A DNA stretch of 64,000 bases from NCBI GenBank assembly GCA_025738555.1, contig JAOVFP010000014.1, positions 2,914,001 through 2,978,000 on the forward strand, in the 5' to 3' direction. Under the pieces are notes generated by a model. The model was given only the letters and a program-made list of their open reading frames with translations. It was not told where the DNA came from and ran no database searches. Made by a program: the position numbers and the translations under genes. This DNA comes from Cyathus striatus. Lineage: Eukaryota; Basidiomycota; Agaricomycetes; Agaricales; Nidulariaceae. Of the stretch, positions 37,791-46,450 are shown piece after piece (the first letter of the stretch is position 1; each line of letters opens with the position of its first letter).

Positions 37791-39084
37791 CACTGACTGA
37801 CCTGGCTTTTTAGAGTGCAAGGCATAAGCAATAAAAGCTGGTAGGTGTTGCTGAGACTGGGTGGTGAGAGTATAAGTAAAGCAGTTTAAAACAGTTACAT
37901 TTATCCCATACAAATATGTACACTAAATTCTATAAATATATATACAACCTAGTCAACTCTATCAATTTCAACTCCATTAGCTTCAACTTCCTCTTCATTT
38001 ATCTGTTGTCCTGGCAGTTGTGTTTGCATGTTCTGGTTTTGTCTTTTATTTTGCTTTTGAATAACTCTTTGTGTATGAATAAAAAGCAATGCATGTAATG
38101 TCCAATTAAAGTTATCCACTGTCATTCTGTTAAGAATACTCTGAAAGCCTCCTAACCAAGCATTCAGCTGTTCACATGCCTGTATAACAAATATTGACAA
38201 AGTGTAAATAAGAGTATATTTAACTTACCTGAGTATTAAATGCTCTTTTATAATGTTGATTTCCATGTACATCTCTTTCTACAACCACTAGATTTGGAGC
38301 TGATCCATTTAAAGGACTGGGGTTGCAATAGATGCGACATAGATAGTCTGTTACTCTGTGATTAATATAGTGATAAGAGTCCACAACAAATCTTGTAGAA
38401 GTTTTCCAAATATTCCAATTATGTGAGTTGATCAAATATTTCAGAACAACACAAGCTTTATCAATGCATACATAGCTTGGCCTAGATTCTTGTGTTGGAT
38501 ATACATCTTCCAAAAAATTCATTATTTGAGCTGCACCTTCAGATTTTACAAATTTTGTCCATGCAATAACAACTCCACATGGTGCACAAATTGTTTCAAC
38601 ACAGTAGAATCGAGGAGCAGTAAAGTAATTATCAGGCTCCTGAGTTTCATTATTTGGCTGATCATGTGGTGGATTATTTCTTCTTCTCAATTGGCGAAGC
38701 CAAGCTGGTCCACCTTCTTCTTCAGTTCTTCTTATAATTCTCTGAACTCCAAGTACAGATTGTCTCCCAAATCTAATAACATGATCATACCACCTTTGTC
38801 TGTGGTTTACACATGCTTGAGAATTTGGCTCTTTAGCATTATAACAGTACTTTGCACTCCCCCCCCCCTTCACCATGAATTCACATGAATTTCACCAAGA
38901 GTTCACATATTCACATGAAATTCATATGAATATTACCTATTTGACAAAATATAGTGAAATTCACATGAAAAATTGAGTGAAATTCATTTAAAAACATGGA
39001 GAAAATGAATTTATTTATTGATCATGTGACTAATTTACATATTACAAAGCAATAGTAGTATTACATAATATGCCCCAATTTCCT

Positions 39085-39500
39085 GCCTTTGCACTCGATG
39101 TCCCATCCCTTGCTTTCCCATGCCTCCCGCCCTCCGGTCGCTGTGCACCTCATCCCACTCGTTATCCCGCCCCTCCACTTGCTGCACACCCCATTCCACT
39201 CGCTATCCCCGCCCCTCCGCTCGCTGTATGCCCCATCCTGCTCGTTATCCCGCCTCTCCACTCACTACTCCGCTCCCTGTGCTCGTTGTGTGCCCCAACA
39301 CACTCACTATCCCGCCTCTCCCGCTGTACGCGCTCGTTGTCCCGCCCCTCCCGCCCCGCCATCCCGCCCCCTCCGCTCCCTGTGCTCGTTGTGCGCCCCA
39401 ACACACTCGCTATCCCGCCTCTCCCGCCATACGCACTCATCGTCCCGCCCCTCGCGCTCGTTGTGCGCCTCCCGCTTTCCCGCGCTCTCGTTGTAACTGT
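39085..39500. repeat. CpG-rich minisatellite inside the 1.4 kb element
   Basis: Repeats of CGCCCCTCCGCTCGCTGT and TTATCCCGCC type, with units of about 25-45 bp. It stands out sharply from the surrounding AT-rich, CpG-poor DNA. Confidence 0.8.
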
Positions 39501-39774
39501 ATTTGTTCTTGATAGGGAAGGAGAAGGGGGGGAGTGAAATAGAGGAGGAGTGAAATTGAGGAGTGAAGATGGAAGGATCAAGTAGTGGTAGGGAGGGAAG
39601 AGGGAGTGGGGAGAGGGAGGGGAGAAAGGAGTTAATGATGGTGATGTGGCAAGAAGCAAGAATTAACAATGGTGCGACGTCTTTGGTCATGTGATATTTC
39701 AATCATGTGACAAAGTATTAGAAAGCGGAGGGTTGATAGAGGTATATAGTGTGGGAAAAAACTTTTCTATACAA

Positions 39775-39863
39775 GTCTTCATGGTGTAGTGGTAAATTGC
39801 TGTACTATGGGAAAAATCATTAGTCATCACTCCGAGGCTGTTGGTTCAATTCTGACTGGGGTT
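39775..39863 (+). other. tRNA-like module with A box and B box (SINE-like)
   Basis: TGGTGTAGTGG (39,782-39,792) fits the Pol III A box and GGTTCAATTCT (39,843-39,853) fits the B box. A GTTGG/CTGAC T-stem can form around the TTCAATT loop. The putative acceptor strands GTCTTCA and TGGGGTT pair poorly, and a normal D-stem and anticodon arm cannot be drawn. An oligo-T run follows about 25 bp downstream. More likely a tRNA-derived sequence than a working tRNA gene. Confidence 0.45.
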
Positions 39864-41805
39864 ATTATTTACTATGTACATTTATTTTTATTATTAGTAA
39901 GCAACACTACGAAATACAATTGAAGCTCATTACTATTGTATAAGCTTCACATGAATTTCTGGTGAATTTTACGTGAATTTCACCAAGTGACATGAATGTC
40001 TGGTGAAAAATTCATGTGAAGATCAAGTGAATTATTCACCTGAAATTCACATGAATTGGTGAAGTTCATGTGAAATTCATGTGAAATTCACGTGAAATTG
40101 TTAGCAGTGTTCTCACTGAAATTCAGCAAAAATAATGCAAAAAAGTTCACCTGAATTTCACATGAATTTCACATGAACCTCACCAATTCACATGAATTTC
40201 ATATGAAATTCAGGTGTAAGGGGGGGGGAGTGTAAAGAGCTCCATTATAACAATTTTTAATTCGGCATCTTCCCTCATATTGACTTTCATGCATTAGACA
40301 AAATACTCCTGTGCGTGCATTTGCCAATTTTTCAGAACAATTTTGATAGGCACAATGAGTTGGCCCCATAACAATTCCATCAATAACTACCATTTTAACC
40401 TTTGATTCAAGAGAATAGTCAATTTCCATTTCATTACCAACAATGTTTTCTAACTCTGTATTGTCAGCATCTTGTCATAGTGAAGGTACAGTCTGATTTT
40501 CATCAATGCCTGCTACTGCAGCATTGTCATCAGCAGTTATGTAGTCTGCTGTTGCCTTATAATTATGAGTGCATTCATTACAAGAATGATGTAGTGCATT
40601 TCCAATAATTCCATTTTGTCCCAACACCTTATATGCCTCTGTAGTAATTTGCTGTATAGATAATCCATCAGGCATTATTAAAGTTTTATTCATTGAAACA
40701 GATATTTGTCTAGTGGTTTCATGAATAAAGGCTTTCCATACTTGAAGTCTTGAAATAGGTGGATGGTCATTTTCTTCACCATTTGAAAATGTATAATTCC
40801 AGAACTCTGTATATGCAGCAGTAGATGCATGAAAATGATATACTGAATTAACAACCATATTGGTAAACAATCTATCAGCCCAAATATTTTGTCCAATTTT
40901 CAAATATTTTGCTTTATTAAAAGTCAATCTGTCTTTAGAGCTAACATTTGGATTGCGTTGAGAATCTTCTGATTCAGAAGCAAAGTTAAGACTTTTATGG
41001 TCTGCATAATATATAGCTTTACATTTTGTACAATACCCAGAAACAATTTGAGCATTTTCATATGATTTAATTCCTTTTATTAGAGTGACTTGTGTTCTGT
41101 CACGTTCACGAGTATTTATATGCAATGCTCTTCCAGTACATTCTTTCTTTAAAGTAGAACAAGTAATACGAGCAGGACAAATAAGCAGAACAGGTTCAAT
41201 TTCATTCATAGATATAGGTTTCAGAGGTTCCAAAATTTTTGTATTTTTGGTATAGGGATCCAATTCCAATAGAGATGTCATTCTATCTAGCTTTTTAGAG
41301 ATTACAGATATTTTTGTTGAACCTAAAATGCTTGGGTTTTCAGAGGAGTTAAACAGCTGTGTATCTTCCAAGTCAGAATTTATTTTTGCATTCAAATGAG
41401 TTTGTATTGCAGCAGCAAGAGCTTTAATCCATCCATTAGTAGATGCAGAATATTCATCATCAAGTCCAGGGTTTTTTGCTCTTGCATGCAAGTTAAGAAT
41501 GTCAGTGTTATTCATTAAAGAAAATAGAACAGTTAATACTGTTGCCAAAGTGATATTTGAGCTGAAATTTAAATTGATAAATTCAGAAAACAACTTGAAT
41601 GAAATATTTGGAAATGGATCTTCAGATGATGCTGCCTTGACCTGAGGTATAAAAGACAAAAGAATGCATAGTATCCATAACTTAAGACTAAATTGATAAC
41701 TTGAACTATAGAAAGAACAAACAATTTTATTAGCCAATAGTTCTTTCAAGAAACAAAAACATAAAACATGCTAATAGTACAACAAATTACATATTGAAAA
41801 GGAAA

Positions 41806-42003
41806 GAAATATTTTGCTGTTGAAAGCAAATAACTGTACATAAGGCTGAATATACTGTTGAAGTACTCCAACTCTACAGCATAAAGAACCAAGATATGAA
41901 AATGAAATGAATATTTTGCTGTTGAAAGCAAATAACTATACATAAGGCTGAAAATACTGTTGAAGTATTCCAACTCTACAGAAGAAAGAACCAAGATATG
42001 AAG
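41806..42003. repeat. Tandem duplication between gene A1 and gene B1, period 102 bp
   Basis: ATTTTGCTGTTGAAAGC starts at 41,811 and again at 41,913, and the sequence from there to AGAACCAAGATATGAA is nearly the same twice. A third, shorter TTGTTGAAAGTGGAAA unit follows near 42,060. It lies in the region that should hold the gene B1 promoter or 5' exons. Confidence 0.85.
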
Positions 42004-42151
42004 CCAATTGTTGAAATTGGAGATAAGAAAGATAGAAAATTAAAAAGCTAACAACCACTTGTTGAAAGTGGAAATGCAGGAACTAACAAATACTGTTGAG
42101 AGTATTTGAAGTACTATAGCAAAATGAAACTAATCTTACTGAGAGAAAATC

Positions 42152-44205
42152 TTACAATTTCTTAGATTTTCCCTTGTCCTTTCTGTGGGACTTCTTAGAC
42201 TTTTCCTTATCCCCCTTCCCTCCCCTTTCCTCTCTCTCTTCTCTCTCCTCACTCTCCACTCTCTCCTCTCTTTCCTCATGTTCCTCACTCTCTTCTCTTT
42301 CTTTACCCTTCCCCTTACTCTTTCTTTTCTTCTCCTCCTCAGCTGCAGCCTGCTTTCCAAGTAAAATTTGATTCAAATTCTGAAAGTTTGGTTTTGCAGA
42401 TCCCCAAACACTTTTTTTATCAACCCCTCCTTGTTTTTTCATCCAAGAAGTCATTTGTGGGTGATATTCCAGTAGTGGAAAGATCTTATATGCATATGTG
42501 TAATATGTGGATGGAGATATGAAAACACTGATAAGTACTTTCTTATCAATATTAGTTTTTGCTGATGTCATAATAGTACTCAGAGATGGCTTTTTATTGT
42601 TCCATATATCTTCAATCATCTCATACTTCTCATATGTAATACAAATGTCCTGATCTTTGCTATTATTCTTAATGAGATGATCAGGAATGTTGAAGTGTGA
42701 GACTATAAGATTTTTCACAACTTCCTCCTTATTGGTGGAAGGTCCAGCAGCTCCAGAAGCAATAGACTCAGTTCTTTGTTCAGTATCAGCACCCTCCTGA
42801 TAAAAATGAGCTTTAAGATAAATTGATAATCAAAGTATAACTTACAGCTAAAATTTCCAGAACATATTTATTATTATCATTTATTTGCCAAGTAACAGTG
42901 CTTGTCTTCTTTTCCTGAATACTTAAGTAGCGACCTTTCAAACTCCAATTATCATTTTCATGCAAGGAAATTCTGGCATTCTTCTCTATTAACATTGTTA
43001 GAAAATATTTCAAACAGTATAAAATATAATAATACATACTTGCAATAGGTGAGTAACAATCACCTACATGTTCAAGTAGAGCTTTAAGATCACACAATGG
43101 CTCCTGATTACTGATAACAAAATTGGCCTTTGGAGCATCTGACTTCAGAAATAAATGTATTTCACCATTATTATTTTCTGGAGGCATAATAAATGGATCT
43201 ACACAAATAAAGGTTAGATAGTCCAATCTCATAAAATAGCTACTATCTTACCCTCTTCATCATCTCCATAATTATATGTGTTTCCTACTGCATGTCCATG
43301 TGAGAACCCTCCCATTGTACGTGATGCCCCTTGAAGTTCATCCTTGCTCAAACCAGATGTTGCTGAACTATGTGACTCAGAGCGACGTGAGACTTTACTT
43401 ATAGAGCGGCAGTTATCAGTAGGACTAGATGGTGCACGTCCACGCTTAAGAACTGGCAGAGATTTCTTTGGAGTGATATCTATATCAACATCCATAAGTT
43501 CACTTTCTTCCTTCTCTGCATTCTCAATTCTAGCATTGGTACTTATTTCCTCCATTTGATTATCAATTAAATTTTCATCTGAATTCTTAGAATCATCCTC
43601 AGAACCATCCTCAGAACCATCCTCAGATTTGGATGTGTTATCAATTTCAATCTCAGTATTAGAACTTTCAAGTAAGTTCCCAGATGCCTTATCAGCAAGC
43701 AAAGAATTCAAAGCCATAGTTTCCAATCTAGCCAAAGGCATTAAAATCTCATCTTCATTGAGAGAGTCACTTATATCAGCCACAGGAGTTTGAGTTGACT
43801 GAATTGATGCAGAGCTTGCAGAACTTGCAGAGATGTGAGGAGGAGGAGCAATAGAAATGCCCTCCTCTGCTAATACCTGCTCCACTCTTTAACAATATCA
43901 GAAAATATAACAAGTAGTTAGAGAATAATAAATACGGAGTAAGCTTCTCAGGAGTCTCAGCATTTTCATCATCTTGAAGTCTCTGAACTGAGGTCTTTCT
44001 ATGTTTCATAAATTTTAACAAGTAGATAAAGCAAGAATTAATATAGAACATACTTTGTTTTCTTTGTCTTGTTCACTTTAGCTGCCTTTCCACCCTTATT
44101 AGTGCTTTTCTGTGCATTTTCTGAGTTTTTTGGACCAGATCTAAGAGATCTCTGGTTGTTTTCTGTGTTTTCTGTAATGTTTGAAGATTTTCTGGTGCCA
44201 ACCAT
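42152..44205 (-). CDS. KDZ1 gene A: disordered protein with conserved C-terminal domain and Lys/Glu-rich tail
   Basis: About six exons with short GT-AG introns. The start at 44,205 gives a Lys/Asn/Ser-rich N-terminus (MVGTRKSSNITENTENNQRS), then VEQVLAEEGISIAPPPH, a long acidic Ser/Asp/Glu-rich region (SKSEDGSEDGSEDDSKNSDE), and a short more ordered part (DPFIMPPENNNGEIHLFL, WSLKGRYLSIQEKKTSTV). The last exon holds LISVFISPSTYYTYAYKIF and HPQMTSWMKKQGGVD, then a tail of about 60 residues of Lys, Glu, Arg and Ser. The last exon aligns with gene A2 at 61.1-61.8 kb. I know no function. The basic/acidic tail suggests nucleic-acid or chromatin contact, which is inference. It sits upstream of gene B1 on the same strand, 402 bp apart. 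No break was found, so the exon model is intact as far as I can follow it. Confidence 0.6.
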
Positions 44206-44451
44206 AATGAAATATATGAGAATAGTAGTAGGAACAAGTTGAAAGCAGTTGAGTGTGTATCTGGAGTGTGGGTGGAAGGGAAGAAAGAAGTTCTCAGGCC
44301 ACCATGTCATATATATGAAGATCAAGTAATGACTATTAATATCTATCAAGCCTTACTCAATCTGCACTTCCTTCACATGTCCATTTTTGCATTCACTCAC
44401 ACAATTCAAGCCTCATGCTGTCAACACTATTTAAAGAATGCAATATAATTA

Positions 44452-44560
44452 GAAGAATCGATCCAATAATGGATCAATTCTTCATTGTATAGTACATTGT
44501 CAATAACGTAAATATAATAAATGATATGGGAAAATTGATCTGATAAGGATCAATTTTCCC
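44452..44560. other. Two GATC-centred palindromes upstream of gene A1
   Basis: 44,452-44,483 can fold GAAGAATCGATCC against GGATCAATTCTTC with one mismatch and a 6-base loop. 44,528-44,560 folds GGGAAAATTGATC against GATCAATTTTCCC, a perfect 13-bp stem with a 7-base loop. Both share the core ATTGATC. They lie 250-350 bp upstream of the gene A1 start, next to the hairpin array, and may be binding sites. Confidence 0.6.
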
Positions 44561-44565
44561 TTGTA

Positions 44566-45760
44566 CATAGTGAAGGTGGGGCGAATGGGCATGTGCGTGT
44601 GCATGGGTGTGGGAGCGGGCGAAGGCAAGGGCAAGGGCGAGAGCAAGAGGGGAAGAGGGCAGAGGAGAGGTCGAGGAAGAAAGGAGAAAACATATGCCCT
44701 CGTCTCGCAAGTGACGAGGGCATAGCAACACGGAGAGGGGAGGAAATATATACCTTCGTCACTTGCGAGACGAAGGCAGAGAGGGGGCGGGGTGGTGGGC
44801 AAGGGGAGAAGACACCCACCCTTGTCTGCAAGTGATGAGGGCAAGGGGAGTGGGAGAGGGGAGAAGACACTCGCCCTCGTCACTTGCAGACGAGGCAAGG
44901 GAGAGGGAGAGGGGGGGAGGCCATATATGCCTCGTCACTTGCGAGACGAGGGCAGAGGGGGCGTGGTGCCGTGAGTGAGGAGAGAAGATGCTCGCCCTCA
45001 TCACTTGCAGACGAAGGTGAGGGAGAGGGAAAGAGGGGGGAAACCATATACACCTCGTCACTTGTGAGACGAGGGCATGGAGGAGGCACGTGGTCATGGG
45101 TGAGACAGGACACTCGCCCTCGTCGCTTGCAGACGAGGGTGAGGGAGACGGCGAGGAAGAGGGGAGGAAATAAGCGCCCTCGTCACTTGCGAGACGAGAG
45201 CCGAGAAGAGGCGTGGGGCCATGGGCGAGGAGAGAGGATACTCACCCTTGTCACTTGCAGACGAGGGCGTGGGAGACGGTGAGGGAGGGGAGGAAATATG
45301 TGCCCTCGTCACTTGCGAGACGAGGGCGAGGGAAACAGTGAGGGAGGGGAGAAAACAAGCGCACTCGTCACTTGGGAGACGAGGGAGAGGGAAATGGTGA
45401 GGGAGGGAATGAAACAATCACCCTCATCACTTGCGAGACGAGGGCAGAGAGGGGGTGTGAGGTCATGGGCGAGGGAGATGGTGAAGGAGGAGGCTGGCAC
45501 GTGGAGAAGCCAGCGGCCAGCGAAGACGCTCGCCCCTGTCGCTTGCAGACGAGGGTGGAGGAGAGCAAGAGGGGGTTAGTCCCTTGTACTCGTCACTTGC
45601 GAGATGAGCAAAGGTGCATGGCAGTTCTTGACGCGGTTACAAGTGGCATTACACATGAGAGAGGGAGGAGGGGGACGAGAAGACGTTAGCCACGTCACGT
45701 CACTGGCAAGATGGAGGCTGCTTGACGCCATGCTCGTCAATTGCTAGACGAGGGGATGAG
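44566..45760. repeat. GC-rich hairpin array of KDZ1
   Basis: About 16 copies, spaced about 50-65 bp, of an interrupted palindrome of the form CCCTCGTC-ACTTGCGA-GACGAGGG. Copies occur in both orientations; about half have the shorter loop ACTTGCA. Examples start near 44,697, 44,753, 44,873, 44,928, 45,052, 45,115, 45,176, 45,302 and 45,420. Spacers are G-rich with GAGGGAGA tracts. Many substitutions on one stem arm are matched on the other (for example CCTTCGTC with GACGAAGG). It is CpG-rich within CpG-poor surroundings. The frames open across it are artefacts. Confidence 0.9.
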
Positions 45761-45991
45761 ACAGGGGAGGGGATGAGACGGGGGAGGGGATGAGACGGGG
45801 GAGACGATGAACAAGGGGAGAGGGGGGGAGGAAGAAGGAGGAGCGGAGAACGGAGGAAGGAAGAGGGAGGAGCCATTATCGTTTGCGATGATGATGAAAT
45901 GTGCAGCGCTGGCAGTTTGTGGCAGTGTGCGCAGCATGTGACATTTTACCTTGAGGTTGGCTATAGGGAGTCGCATGTCAGTACTAATAAC

Positions 45992-46085
45992 AACCATATG
46001 GCCTAGCAGTTAGTGATGCATCAGTTAGCGCTTGTTAAGCACCAGCTATCCTCGACGTCGATGGTTCAATTCTCTGTGGTAACAT
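45992..46085 (+). other. Second tRNA-like A-box/B-box module
   Basis: TGGCCTAGCAGT (45,999-46,010) resembles the A box, and GGTTCAATTCT (46,063-46,073) is identical to the B box of the 39.8 kb module. A T7 run follows at about 46,098. The stems of a normal tRNA cannot be completed. As in the 1.4 kb element, it follows a GC-rich minisatellite and precedes an AT-rich stretch ending in AGTAAG(A/C)AAC. Confidence 0.45.
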
Positions 46086-46149
46086 TTATTAAATTAATTT
46101 TTTTCCTATATTATAAGTAAGAAACCCTGTTATAATTGTCTAGTACAAA

Positions 46150-46442
46150 GTACAGCAAAAATCAGGTGAACTACAGGTAAAGTCCAGTATTCTACCTGAA
46201 AGTCCAGTGGCTGAAATCAGTGATTTCCAGGTGATTTCCAGTAGTCCACCTGAAGTTCAGGACTGTACCTGGACTGTACCTGGACTGCACCTGGACTGCA
46301 CCTGAACTCGACCTGAACTGCACATAGGATGGCAGCATTCTCATAGTTCAGGTGGAGTCCAGGTGGAGTCCTGGACTTCAGGTGGACTTCACTGGACTTC
46401 AGGTGGACTCCACCTAATTTCGTGGAGGAGTGCAATGAACTC
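46150..46442. repeat. Right subterminal repeats and terminal inverted repeat of KDZ1
   Basis: Short units of AGGTGGACTTC, CTGTACCTGGACTG and CAGGTGATTTCCAG in both orientations, ending in the terminal CCTAATTTCGTGGAGGAGTG with CAATGAACTC. The unit matches the left satellite (CTGGACT.CACCT). Confidence 0.85.
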
Positions 46443-46450
46443 AGGGGAGA

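Larger units (their letters stand above)
38845..40242. mobile_element. 1.4 kb non-autonomous TIR element nested in gene B1
   Basis: The left end is CAGTACTTTGCACTCC. The right end in reverse complement is GAGCTCTTTACACTCC. Both are followed by a C-run. The flanks are a perfect 8-bp duplication CATTATAA (38,837-38,844 and 40,243-40,250). Subterminal repeats are of the type TTCACATGAATTTCA on both sides. The middle holds a CpG-rich minisatellite and a tRNA-like module. There is no transposase gene; open frames across the GC-rich part exist in three frames at once and are compositional. Confidence 0.9.
37949..41749 (-). pseudogene. KDZ1 gene B: CxC5/CxC6 cysteine-cluster, KDZ-type transposase, disrupted
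   Basis: From the N-terminus: a hydrophobic stretch (KLWILCILLSFIPQVKA), a helical region (FPNISFKLFSEFINLNF), a first cysteine cluster (about residue 195 onward, including CTKCKAIYYADH), VKMVVIDGIVMGPTHCAYQNC starting a second cluster, then CVETICAPCGVVIAWTKF and a probable RNase-H-like core. Candidate acidic residues are Asp in YVCIDKAC, Asp in FVVDSYHYINH and Glu in CEQLNAWLGG. This order matches fungal CxC5/CxC6 proteins linked to KDZ transposases. An intron lies at about 38,177-38,226, between FNTQ and ACEQ. Damage: TGA at 40,475-40,477 followed by continued open frame, and a 1,398-bp element at 38,845-40,242 inside the second cluster. Removing the element and one 8-bp duplication leaves the frame intact, so that insertion is younger than the coding sequence. 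Confidence 0.8.
36194..46442 (-). mobile_element. Complete KDZ-type DNA transposon (KDZ1), 10.25 kb
   Basis: The ends are CAGTATATTGCACTCC (36,194 onward) and, in reverse complement, GAGTTCATTGCACTCC (ending at 46,442). Similarity continues inward through CTCCAyGAAATyAGGTGGA. The flanks are a perfect 8-bp duplication AGGGGAGA (36,186-36,193 and 46,443-46,450); 8 bp is the known target duplication length of Zisupton-like elements. Inside, from left to right: a 1.6 kb CTGGACTCTAC satellite, gene B1 (minus), gene A1 (minus), two GATC palindromes, a GC-rich hairpin array, a tRNA-like module and a right subterminal array. A 1.4 kb element with related ends is nested in gene B1. Delimiting the element is solid; calling it KDZ rests on the gene B family. 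Confidence 0.85.

Noticed and set aside
39070..39702. Several overlapping frames of 130-165 codons on both strands
   Set aside because: They are open at the same time in at least three frames of a CpG-rich minisatellite, rich in Pro/Ser/Arg repeats, and lie inside a non-autonomous transposon. This is composition, not coding.
44474..45580. Many frames of 60-130 codons on both strands across the GC-rich array
   Set aside because: They track the hairpin repeat period and give repetitive low-complexity peptides; no start, splice sites or family features.
44566..45760. CRISPR-like regular palindromic array
   Set aside because: The host is a fungus, the spacers are themselves repetitive G-rich sequence rather than unique, and there are no cas genes. 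It is a hairpin minisatellite.
39775..46085. Two tRNA genes
   Set aside because: A and B boxes are present, but the acceptor, D and anticodon stems cannot be completed. They are listed as tRNA-like modules only.
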